Positions 1-6,139 are shown, numbered from the stretch's first letter. The stretch: DNA of 6,790 bases from Desulfobacteraceae bacterium (GCA_027325475.1 DAIEFO010000118.1:1-6790), one strand, 5' to 3'. Program-made: numbers and translations. Notes: a model not told the origin generated them from the letters alone.

Positions 1-359
1 ATATGAATTCTCTCATCAGAGTATCCCGGAACCGGCGTAATCTCACCGAGCGGATGCCATGCGGACGCCTGATAGCCGGTTTCTTCGATCAGCTCCCTTC
101 GCGCGCAGAGAATCGGTGATTCGCCCGGATCCAGCGTACCTGCGGGAATCTCCCAGATGGTGCCGCCAGCGGCGTGGCGATATTGCTGAAGCATAATCAC
201 GGAACGATTCCGGGTCAATGGCACCATGGCGGCGGCGCCCGGATGACGAATCATGTCGAGCTTCATCTGCCTGCCGTTCGGCAGCGTGATGGTTTCCTGT
301 ACGACTTTAAAGACTCTTCCCTGATGGATCAGGTTTTGATGGTGTACTTGGGTACTCAT
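1..359 (-). CDS. Nudix hydrolase, ADP-ribose pyrophosphatase-like (partial, 3' end outside window)
   Basis: Reading the minus strand from the ATG at 359-357 gives 119 residues, open to the window edge, so the C-terminus is missing. A complete Nudix box is visible: G74, E80, then R88-E89-L90-I91-E92-E93-T94-G95-Y96, which fits GX5EX7REUXEEXGU. Upstream is the strand pattern of ADP-ribose pyrophosphatases (MVPLTRNRSVIMLQQYRHA, then W69-E70-I71-P72-A73-G74). A proline (P111 in PVPGYSDE) lies 15 residues after the box, the spacing described for the ADP-ribose pyrophosphatase subgroup. Such enzymes cleave ADP-ribose, or related nucleoside diphosphate sugars, to AMP and a sugar phosphate with Mg2+ in the cytoplasm. 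The start is supported by AGGAG (complement of 365-369) five bases upstream. It follows the GDPD gene by 81 bp in the same direction, so it could be the last operon gene or have its own promoter. Family call is secure; substrate is inferred. Confidence 0.93.
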   Translation of the reverse strand, partial: MSTQVHHQNLIHQGRVFKVVQETITLPNGRQMKLDMIRHPGAAAMVPLTRNRSVIMLQQYRHAAGGTIWEIPAGTLDPGESPILCARRELIEETGYQASAWHPLGEITPVPGYSDERIH

Positions 360-440
360 ACTCACTCCTGTATATCAAACACAAATAAATAACGGCAGGT
401 AATCTCATGAAGGCATTGGGAAGGAATGACAATATCCGTT

Positions 441-1217
441 TCAGAAAACGCTTCCTGAATGACGATACGGTGCCAGGCAGGAAACAGCCAGCGCAGGATC
501 ATCGGTGATAATGCCGTCAACCCCCATATTTACCAGCCGATACATATCCTCCGGGTTGTTGACGGTGTATGGAAACACGCGAATTCCTGCCTGATGCATG
601 GCTTCAACATCCGGCTGTTTCAGGGTTTCATGATGGGGGTGCCAGGAAAAAACCTTCAGGCGGGTACAGACATCCACAATGTCGTGCGGCTTCGTTCGAC
701 CCGTAATCAGGGCGTATTCCGGATGCAGCGGAAGCGCCGCCAGGTTTTCGAGAAATCCGGACTGAAAGCTGGATACCAGAATATTTTCCAGCAGGTGCTT
801 TTGGATTGCCATGTCAACGATCCGGCGCTCGATAGCATCTTCAGGGGCATCGGGTTCCCACGCGCTGGATTTGATTTCGATATTGATCCGCGCGCCAGTA
901 TCTGCGGCAAAGGCCAGCGTTTCTTCCAGCGTCGGCAGCGGCTCTCCTGAAAACCGCTCGTCAAACCACCTGCCGGCGTCCAGTTGCCGAAGTTCGTGAA
1001 GCGTCATCCTGCATATCGGCCCGTGGCCGCTGGTGGTACGGTCGAGGGTATCGTCATGGACAACAACGACCTTACGGTCTTTGCTGAAGGTAACGTCCAG
1101 CTCAATCATGTCCGCACCTGCCGCAATGGCCGCTGAAAACGAAACCATCGTATTTTCGGGAAATTGGGACCGGAATCCCCGGTGTCCGATGACAAGGGGA
1201 GATATCAGACGCTGCAT
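441..1217 (-). CDS. Glycerophosphodiester phosphodiesterase (GDPD, UgpQ-like, cytoplasmic)
   Basis: A 258-residue protein covering one whole GDPD TIM-barrel, the normal length of bacterial UgpQ-type enzymes. The family landmarks are present in order: GHRG at 11-14 with catalytic H12, PENT at 20-23, ELD at 39-41 (metal ligands E39 and D41), the second catalytic histidine H54 in VVHDDTLDRTT, IEIK at 113-116 with E114 as metal ligand, YTVNN at 217-221 and GIITDDP at 235-241. It should hydrolyse glycerophosphodiesters to glycerol-3-phosphate plus an alcohol, needing a divalent metal. There is no signal peptide, since the barrel begins within ten residues, so it is cytoplasmic. The ATG lies three bases after the stop of the deacetylase-family gene and has no clear Shine-Dalgarno sequence, which suggests translational coupling. 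Exact substrate is unknown. Confidence 0.95.
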   Translation of the reverse strand: MQRLISPLVIGHRGFRSQFPENTMVSFSAAIAAGADMIELDVTFSKDRKVVVVHDDTLDRTTSGHGPICRMTLHELRQLDAGRWFDERFSGEPLPTLEETLAFAADTGARINIEIKSSAWEPDAPEDAIERRIVDMAIQKHLLENILVSSFQSGFLENLAALPLHPEYALITGRTKPHDIVDVCTRLKVFSWHPHHETLKQPDVEAMHQAGIRVFPYTVNNPEDMYRLVNMGVDGIITDDPALAVSCLAPYRHSGSVF

Positions 1218-1220
1218 GAT

Positions 1221-2534
1221 TCAAGGCCGCTGAAGATACGTATCGTCACTTCTGTCCTGAAGATACACACCGGTGAATTTTCTCTTGTCCGCAGTGTCGA
1301 ACCATTCATATCCCAGGCTTCTGCATTTTCTGCAGGCGCTGCGGGGGACATGCACCGCCAATATCCGGCGGCCTCCATCGGCTGAAGAGTCAATTTTATA
1401 GACGCCGCTGCATTCCGAACATATCCGCAGGGTTTCAAACTGCTTTTCGGTAATGTTGTCGGTATCGTAATAAATGCTTCGCGTGCGTTCTGAAAATGGT
1501 TGTCCGTTTTGAACGAGAGCCATGATGCTTTCACGGCGCCGCCAGTTGGACAGGAGCTGCTCTCCGGTTCTCTGAATGCTTCGGGTAACAGCCGGTGTCT
1601 GCCGGAGACGGTCCGGATCATAGCCCGGCTCTGTAACCCGGCTGTAATCAATGCCCGCCATTGCCAGAATAATCCCCAGATTGACATACGGCAAGGCGCC
1701 TTCAATGGAATAGCCGCCCTCAAGTACGGCAATATCGGGCTTCAGGAGACGGGTCAGTTCCGCATATCCCTGCGCCGAAAAATTCATGTTGGTGATGGGA
1801 TCTGAAAAATGATTATCCTGCCCTGCGGAATTGATAATGATATCCGGCTTGAAATCTTCGAGAATGGGCAGCACTACATTGCGGATGGCATACAAAAAGC
1901 CCTCTGCGGAAGTTTCAGGCGGCAGTGGATAGTTGATGGTGGTTCCTGTAGCGGTCGGCCCTCCCATCTCGTTCGGGAACCCCGACCCAGGATAGAGCGT
2001 TCTGCCATCCTGATGCAGAGAAATAAAGAGCGTATCCGGATCATGCCAGTAGATGTCCTGGGTACCGTCGCCATGATGACAGTCTGTATCCACAATAGCC
2101 ACCCGTCCAACCGGATAGGCTTTCCGCAGATATTCGATCATGATGGCTTCAATATTGATATTACAAAATCCCCTGGCTCCATGAACCACCCGCATGGCGT
2201 GATGCCCGGGCGGACGCACCAGCGCAAACCCCCGCTCCACCCGCTTGTCCATTACGGCTTTGGCAATGGTTTTAGCGCCTCCAGCGCTGATGAAATGAGA
2301 TTCCGTGGTGACATCCGCCACATTCGGAACGCAAAAATGTACCCGCTGCACATCCTGGGCTGTAATCAGTTCAGGTTTGTATTCTTGAATTCCCTCGATA
2401 TCGAGAATTCCTTCTTCAAAAACCTGATCCTGTGTATATAGAAGGCGTTCTTCCCGTTCCGGATGCGTAGGACTGATGGCCCAGTCAAAAGCCGGAAAAA
2501 AGACAAGCCCTGTGGTATGTCTGGCTTTCAGCAT
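1221..2534 (-). CDS. Histone deacetylase/AcuC-family zinc amidohydrolase with C-terminal CxxC...CxxC domain
   Basis: A 437-residue protein. Residues 1-300 form an arginase/deacetylase-fold domain of the HDAC/AcuC/acetylpolyamine amidohydrolase superfamily. Visible active-site parts are RPPGHH (H111, H112), GFCNIN (122-127), DTDCHHGDG (149-157, zinc ligands D151 and H153), SAGQD (236-240, third zinc ligand D240) and LEGGY (271-275, with Y275 matching the transition-state tyrosine). All catalytic residues are therefore intact. Known relatives remove acetyl groups from lysines, polyamines or other amines; the substrate here cannot be told. After a polar linker (about 305-365) comes a tail with C372-S-E-C375 and C401-R-K-C404 that looks like a zinc ribbon and is not part of the core family. 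The ATG has GGAG (complement of 2541-2544) six bases upstream, inside the end of the preceding gene. It is separated by three bases from its neighbours on both sides. Confidence 0.93.
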   Translation of the reverse strand: MLKARHTTGLVFFPAFDWAISPTHPEREERLLYTQDQVFEEGILDIEGIQEYKPELITAQDVQRVHFCVPNVADVTTESHFISAGGAKTIAKAVMDKRVERGFALVRPPGHHAMRVVHGARGFCNINIEAIMIEYLRKAYPVGRVAIVDTDCHHGDGTQDIYWHDPDTLFISLHQDGRTLYPGSGFPNEMGGPTATGTTINYPLPPETSAEGFLYAIRNVVLPILEDFKPDIIINSAGQDNHFSDPITNMNFSAQGYAELTRLLKPDIAVLEGGYSIEGALPYVNLGIILAMAGIDYSRVTEPGYDPDRLRQTPAVTRSIQRTGEQLLSNWRRRESIMALVQNGQPFSERTRSIYYDTDNITEKQFETLRICSECSGVYKIDSSADGGRRILAVHVPRSACRKCRSLGYEWFDTADKRKFTGVYLQDRSDDTYLQRP

Positions 2535-2537
2535 GAA

Positions 2538-4223
2538 TCACTCCGTTGAAAGAATTCCGGCAATGGCGTCATATTCGTTGATCAATCCTGGTTTGATCTG
2601 AACCTTCACCCGAATATTTCTGCCCGTGGTATAAAACCCTTTAACCATATTAAACTGCTGGTTTTCGATGACTTCCACAATAAGCTCTTCGGGGCTGGCG
2701 CCCTGACGAACAGCTTTCTGCCGGAGCAGATCACTGGCGGTTTGTACCGCATCATCACTGGAAAAATCCCGATTGACAACCATCGAGAAAAGCTCTTCCG
2801 GTGATGTGGCAATGCCCTGCTGGGTATCGGCAAACAGACTGACTTCACAGGTGGTGCGGGCCAGCGCAGCGCCGATCGCATTGGCCACATCCCAGCGGGG
2901 TACAACGCCCACCCTGAAATCGGATATTTCTTCAAAATGTCGGGCAAAATACGGCGCGGGCCCGCCCAGGATCAGAATTTTCCGGGGAGCCACCTGATAA
3001 CCTTCCTGAAGTTCGTGAATGGTATAAACAGGCTTTTGATTAATCCGATTCAGAAGCACCCCGGCTTCTGTTAAAATCATCCGGCACGTCTGATCGAAAA
3101 CACGAACGGCAGCATCACTGACGGAACAGTTCAGCCCTCTGGCGATATCCTGAAACCCCTGTATCGCTTTATTCCGATCACCGTTTTTAATCTGACCCAT
3201 GATGCAAAGAGCGTCTGTCGGCGTGGGCGCCGGCCCGCCATAAGCCATTGCCGGCCCGATACGCTCCGGCCCCACGTGAATCACGCCATCCTGTACGGAT
3301 ATTTTGCTGTCGCCGCCGACGGGGATGGAATGGCTCTCTATCGAACGAATCAGGGTTTTATAAGGCCCCAGGCAAATCCCCAGCGGATTTAAAACCGGCA
3401 CATAATTGACCAGCACCGCCATATCCGTGGTCGTACCGCCAATGTCCATCACCAGGCTGTCTTCATCGTCAAAAGCGAACGCCAGCGATCCCATGACACT
3501 TGCCGCCGGACCGGAAAGAATCGTCTGCGCCGGAAAGTTCATGGAAGATTCAAAATTCATGGTGCCGCCATCGGCCTTCATGATATGGATGGGAATTTTA
3601 AGCCCTTTTTGCTCCAGAGATTGCTGGACGGCTTCAAAAAATTGTTTATGAATGGGATAAACGGCTGCATTGAGGTAGGTAGTAGCAATCCGCCTGGGAA
3701 AATTGAGTGTGCCGGAAATCTGGTGCCCCAGAAAGACTTTTTCGAAGTGTGACCGGATTTGCTCATTAATAAGCAGTTCGTGCTGAGGATTGCGTGTCGA
3801 GAACTTCCCGACCACTCCGACATGCCGGATGCCTTTTTCAATAAATTTTCGAACCGCTTCTTCGACTTCTGCGGCATTGACAGCTTCAACTTCCCGGCCT
3901 CGATGATCTATGGAGCCGGAAATCACTTCATAATGCGGATTCGTGCGGTAAAATTCAGGATCGACGCCAGGGCCGGCGGATACAATCATGCCGACATCAG
4001 AGACCTTGGACTGAGCAATAGCGTTGGTTGTCAATGTGGTGCTCAGAACGATCCGGCGGATCTGATCGGGAGGAATTCCCTCAATGATGGTGTCCAGCCC
4101 GGACTGCACTGTACGAAACAACGCTTTGGAATCCGTACGGACCTTGTTGGCCCTGACAATGCCGTCATCGCCGAGAAGCACTACATCGGTATAGGTACCG
4201 CCTACATCCAGTCCGATTATCAT
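2538..4223 (-). CDS. Hydantoinase/oxoprolinase family protein (HyuA-type, stand-alone)
   Basis: A 561-residue actin/ASKHA-fold protein of the HyuA family, which includes ATP-dependent N-methylhydantoinase, 5-oxoprolinase and acetone carboxylase subunits. Visible motifs are the N-terminal phosphate loop DVGGTYTD (6-13), STTLTTNAI (61-69), a second phosphate loop MDIGGTTTD (259-267), the region VGGDSK (302-307), GPERIGP (318-324), PTPTDA (333-338) and ILGGPAP (418-424). Related enzymes use ATP to open cyclic amides or activate small carbonyl substrates. No HyuB-type partner gene is in the window, and the protein is shorter than the usual 650-720 residues of HyuA subunits. The start was placed at the ATG at 4223: AGGA (complement of 4231-4234) is seven bases from it but only one base from the upstream in-frame GTG at 4229. 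It is the first gene of the leftward operon. Substrate unknown. Confidence 0.92.
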   Translation of the reverse strand: MIIGLDVGGTYTDVVLLGDDGIVRANKVRTDSKALFRTVQSGLDTIIEGIPPDQIRRIVLSTTLTTNAIAQSKVSDVGMIVSAGPGVDPEFYRTNPHYEVISGSIDHRGREVEAVNAAEVEEAVRKFIEKGIRHVGVVGKFSTRNPQHELLINEQIRSHFEKVFLGHQISGTLNFPRRIATTYLNAAVYPIHKQFFEAVQQSLEQKGLKIPIHIMKADGGTMNFESSMNFPAQTILSGPAASVMGSLAFAFDDEDSLVMDIGGTTTDMAVLVNYVPVLNPLGICLGPYKTLIRSIESHSIPVGGDSKISVQDGVIHVGPERIGPAMAYGGPAPTPTDALCIMGQIKNGDRNKAIQGFQDIARGLNCSVSDAAVRVFDQTCRMILTEAGVLLNRINQKPVYTIHELQEGYQVAPRKILILGGPAPYFARHFEEISDFRVGVVPRWDVANAIGAALARTTCEVSLFADTQQGIATSPEELFSMVVNRDFSSDDAVQTASDLLRQKAVRQGASPEELIVEVIENQQFNMVKGFYTTGRNIRVKVQIKPGLINEYDAIAGILSTE

Positions 4224-4303
4224 TGTCACTTCCTGTTAGGGTGCCCGTTCTGTATATTGCAGGGAAGGCTGAAAATCATCTGCTGAATTTTTAATAGTTT
4301 GCC

Positions 4304-4332
4304 ATGCTACCCAAAACAGGAAGCAATGTCAA
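4304..4332 (-). promoter_or_regulatory. Candidate sigma-70 promoter for the leftward operon (proximal)
   Basis: On the minus strand a perfect -35 hexamer TTGACA (complement of 4327-4332) is followed after exactly 17 bases by TAGCAT (complement of 4304-4309, four of six to TATAAT). It lies about 80 bases upstream of the hydantoinase-family start codon with nothing in between. The perfect -35 and ideal spacing support the call; the -10 is only moderate. Confidence 0.5.
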
Positions 4333-4341
4333 CAAAACAGC

Positions 4342-4371
4342 ATTTTAGAAATATAAAAAGCGGGAAGTCAA
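4342..4371 (-). promoter_or_regulatory. Candidate sigma-70 promoter for the leftward operon (distal)
   Basis: On the minus strand TTGACT (complement of 4366-4371, five of six to consensus) and TAAAAT (complement of 4342-4347, five of six to consensus) are separated by 18 bases in an AT-rich stretch. With the proximal candidate it would form a tandem pair about 40 bp apart driving the hydantoinase, deacetylase-family and GDPD genes. Only sequence resemblance supports it. Confidence 0.45.
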
Positions 4372-4382
4372 TGCAATAGTGA

Positions 4383-4411
4383 TGGTTTTTCTTGCAAAAA
4401 CAATTTATAAT
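4383..4411 (+). promoter_or_regulatory. Weak candidate promoter for lpxC-DUF4390
   Basis: A perfect -10-like TATAAT sits at 4406-4411 in an AT-rich stretch upstream of the repeat and lpxC. The hexamer 17 bases upstream (TGGTTT, 4383-4388) is a poor -35 match, and TTGCAA at 4392-4397 is too close to act as one. If this is the promoter, the lpxC transcript would carry a leader of about 200 nt containing the whole palindromic element. The distance to the leftward promoter candidates makes this a divergent control region. Confidence 0.25.
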
Positions 4412-4465
4412 ACGATAAACAGCGGATGGAAAAGCCCTCTGTTTTTTTGATGATCACATAAGAAA

Positions 4466-4485
4466 GATGGCTTCGTAAAAAGTCG
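4466..4485 (+). repeat. Extra (solo) arm of the palindromic repeat
   Basis: This stretch contains CTTCGTAAAAAGTC (4471-4484), which is the exact reverse complement of 4593-4606 in the right arm of the neighbouring palindrome. The 20-base segment matches the reversed right arm (4592-4611) at 17 of 20 positions. It lies outside the symmetric part of the palindrome, 27 bp upstream of that element's own left arm, so it looks like a duplicated or left-over arm. Confidence 0.75.
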
Positions 4486-4492
4486 ATTTTTA

Positions 4493-4611
4493 GACAGCTT
4501 CGTAAAATGTTCACAGGCAAGGCGCGCAAATCCTGAGGAATGAAGCGTACTTTTCGTACGCTGCAATGACGAAGGATGCAACGCAGCCTGCGGACTTTTT
4601 ACGAAGTCGTC
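4493..4611. repeat. 119-bp imperfect palindromic repeat (MITE/REP-like) in the lpxC leader
   Basis: The two ends are inverted copies: 4493-4518 matches the reverse complement of 4586-4611 at 21 of 26 positions, including CTTCGTAAAA at 4498-4507 against 4597-4606. Further pairs share the same centre near 4552-4553: CAGGC 4514-4518 with GCCTG 4586-4590, ATCCT 4530-4534 with AGGAT 4573-4577, and AGCGTAC 4544-4550 with GTACGCT 4556-4562. The whole unit can fold into one long interrupted hairpin. It has no coding capacity for a transposase. The shape fits a small non-autonomous palindromic element; similar sequences are remembered from Desulfobacterales genomes but this was not searched. It ends four bases before the lpxC ribosome binding site, so it should lie in that gene's 5' untranslated region. 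Confidence 0.8.
4544..4562 (+). other. Apical hairpin of the palindromic repeat
   Basis: A perfect 7-bp stem (AGCGTAC with GTACGCT) closes a 5-base loop TTTTC at 4551-4555. It is the centre of the larger palindrome. It is not followed by a T-run, so it is not an intrinsic terminator for plus-strand transcription. Confidence 0.7.
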
Positions 4612-4625
4612 AAGAAAGGACAGGC

Positions 4626-5525
4626 ATGTATTGCCGTCAAAGAACGCTGGCAGGCATTGCAAGCTGCTCCGGTGTTGGGGTTCATTCAGGCAGAAAGGTT
4701 AACCTGACCATTAAACCCGCTCCGGTAAATCACGGTATAAAATTTGTTCGAACAGATCTGCTGGATTCGCCGGAGATTGCCGCCCGCTTCAATCGGGTTG
4801 TTGACACCAGTCTGGCGACAGTTATCGGATATGACGGGTTTATTGTTTCCACTATCGAACATCTGATGGCCACTTTTGCGGGGCTTTCTGTCGATAATGC
4901 CCTGGTTGAGGTTGATGCGCATGAAATGCCGATCATGGATGGCAGCGCAGGCCCATTTACCCGCTTGATACAGGCAGCGGGCATTCAGGAGCAGGATGCC
5001 CCCCGATGTGTGTTCGTCATCCGGAAAGCCATTACTCTGGAAAAAGATGGTAAGTCTGTTTCCATATTTCCATATCCTGGTTATAAAATAACCTGTTCCA
5101 TCGAATATGACCATCCGCTGATTCGACATCAGACGTTTTCAGCGGATATTACGGATCAGATTTTTATAAAAGAAATCAGCGGCGCTCGAACTTTTGGATT
5201 TTTCCATGAAATTGAGTACCTGAAAAAGGTCGGTCTGGCTATAGGCGGTTCATTGGACAACGCGGTTGTGGTGGCTGAAAATGGTGTTTTGAATACGGAC
5301 GGGCTTCGATTTCCCGATGAGTTTGTCCGGCATAAGATATTGGACTGTATCGGAGATTTCTCGCTGCTGGGGCTTCCCATTGTCGGACACATTGTCACAT
5401 ATAAATCCGGTCATGCGTTTCATCATGCTTTTCTCGAGAAGTTTTTTCTTGAAAAATCATCCTGGGAAACCTGCACGCTTCCCAGCAACTGCGATACAAC
5501 TGATTTCGATGGCCACTGCTGCTAA
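4626..5525 (+). CDS. lpxC: UDP-3-O-acyl-N-acetylglucosamine deacetylase
   Basis: A 299-residue protein, close to the usual 300-305 of LpxC. It is the zinc deacetylase that removes acetate from UDP-3-O-acyl-GlcNAc, the committed step of lipid A synthesis, in the cytoplasm. The zinc ligands are visible as H79 in STIEHLMATFAGL and H236 and D240 in FVRHKILDCIGD. The catalytic pair is E78 and H263 (KSGHAFHH), with D244 and T189 (GARTFGF) also conserved. Other family stretches are SGVGVHSG (15-22), MPIMDGSAGPF (101-111) and GGSLDNAVV (207-215). The start at 4626 has AAAGGA (4615-4620) five bases upstream and gives E78/H79 the standard numbering. An in-frame ATG at 4566 lies inside the repeat and would add 20 unrelated residues, so it is rejected. 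The last 17 nt overlap the DUF4390 gene. Expression may be influenced by the palindrome in its leader. Confidence 0.98.
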   Translation: MYCRQRTLAGIASCSGVGVHSGRKVNLTIKPAPVNHGIKFVRTDLLDSPEIAARFNRVVDTSLATVIGYDGFIVSTIEHLMATFAGLSVDNALVEVDAHEMPIMDGSAGPFTRLIQAAGIQEQDAPRCVFVIRKAITLEKDGKSVSIFPYPGYKITCSIEYDHPLIRHQTFSADITDQIFIKEISGARTFGFFHEIEYLKKVGLAIGGSLDNAVVVAENGVLNTDGLRFPDEFVRHKILDCIGDFSLLGLPIVGHIVTYKSGHAFHHAFLEKFFLEKSSWETCTLPSNCDTTDFDGHCC

Positions 5526-6105
5526 AAAACCCACACGAACACGCAGACTGACACTGTCCACCATCGCCATCCTGTTGACGCTGGTGTTTTTGATTCAAAC
5601 GCCTTTTGCGGCGCAGAACGCCACGCTTTCCAATATCATTGTCACCAATACCAGCACGGATCTCATGGTATATATGAATGTGGACGGTGCTTTCCGGGAG
5701 CAAACAGTCACTGCCATCATGAACGGCGTCCCCACATCGTTTTCATTTTTCATCAAGCTGTTTCAGAAGCGTTCGATGTGGTTTGACAAGGTCATCGCGG
5801 ACATCGAGATCACGAATTCCATCAAATTCAACAATCTGAAAAAAGAATTCGTTGTGGAACGTTCCTGGGAGAATAACATTCCCCGAACAGTACAGTCTTT
5901 GAAAGAAGCGGAAAAACTGATGTCTGATGTGGATGGCTTGAAGCTTGTTCCGTTGAGTGAGCTTAAAAAAGGCAGCCAATATCAGCTCAGGGCCAAAGCT
6001 CAGCTCAGCAAGATCATCCTTCCCTTCTACCTGCATTATGTGCTGTTTTTTGTCTCTTTGTGGGATTTTGAGACGGATTGGTACAGCATCGATTTCATCT
6101 ACTGA
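5509..6105 (+). CDS. DUF4390 domain-containing protein, exported or membrane-anchored
   Basis: A 198-residue protein of unknown function. Residues 6-12 are basic (KPTRTRR), followed by a hydrophobic stretch to about residue 35 (LSTIAILLTLVFLIQTPFAAQ), so a signal peptide or N-terminal anchor is likely. The rest is predicted to lie outside the cytoplasm. Features matching DUF4390 include NIIVTNTSTDLMVYMNVDGAF, the MWFDKVIADIEI and FVVERSWE segments, and the end WDFETDWYSIDFIY. A hydrophobic run LSKIILPFYLHYVLFFVSLW is near the C-terminus. The ATG at 5509 lies within the last codons of lpxC (17-nt overlap) and has no clear ribosome binding site, which points to translational coupling. The open frame extends further upstream inside lpxC, but those residues are out-of-frame lpxC translation. 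Linkage to lpxC suggests an envelope role; this is inference. Confidence 0.85.
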   Translation: MATAAKKPTRTRRLTLSTIAILLTLVFLIQTPFAAQNATLSNIIVTNTSTDLMVYMNVDGAFREQTVTAIMNGVPTSFSFFIKLFQKRSMWFDKVIADIEITNSIKFNNLKKEFVVERSWENNIPRTVQSLKEAEKLMSDVDGLKLVPLSELKKGSQYQLRAKAQLSKIILPFYLHYVLFFVSLWDFETDWYSIDFIY

Positions 6106-6109
6106 TGAC

Positions 6110-6131
6110 GACGGCTCCGTAAAAAGTCCGC
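6110..6131 (+). repeat. Solo arm of the palindromic repeat between DUF4390 and plsY
   Basis: These 22 bases match the reverse complement of 4590-4611, the right arm of the palindrome upstream of lpxC, at 20 of 22 positions, including CGTAAAAAGTCCGC. The arm starts five bases after the DUF4390 stop and fills most of the 34-bp gap to the convergent plsY stop. No facing inverted arm is seen nearby, so it is a remnant or half element. The T-run on its minus strand follows plsY but lacks a good hairpin before it. Confidence 0.7.
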
Positions 6132-6139
6132 TTACTCCT

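Noticed and set aside
360..440. A separate promoter for the Nudix gene in the 81-bp gap
   Set aside because: The region is AT-rich, but no -35/-10 pair with proper spacing could be made out.
431..455. A terminator hairpin after the GDPD stop
   Set aside because: Only a short CGTTT/AAACG stem is possible, without a following T-run on the minus strand.
459..950. A 163-codon plus-strand open frame antisense to the GDPD gene
   Set aside because: The opposite strand encodes a full GDPD with all catalytic residues; this frame shows no family features.
1809..2441. A 210-codon plus-strand open frame antisense to the deacetylase-family gene
   Set aside because: It mirrors a gene whose active-site motifs are all intact, has no recognisable domain and no convincing ribosome binding site. 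It is best explained as a shadow frame.
4566..4625. An N-terminal extension of LpxC starting at ATG 4566
   Set aside because: The 20 extra residues are translated repeat sequence, and the ribosome binding site at 4615-4620 fits the ATG at 4626.
4405..4662. A minus-strand open frame across the repeat and the start of lpxC
   Set aside because: It consists mostly of palindrome sequence and the reverse of the lpxC start, with no protein-like motif.
5317..5508. A longer DUF4390 start inside lpxC
   Set aside because: The added residues are the out-of-frame translation of conserved lpxC sequence and would bury the signal-type N-terminus.
6106..6139. A bidirectional intrinsic terminator between DUF4390 and plsY
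   Set aside because: There is a T-run on the minus strand, but only a weak, bulged stem can be drawn before it; the sequence is better explained as a repeat arm.
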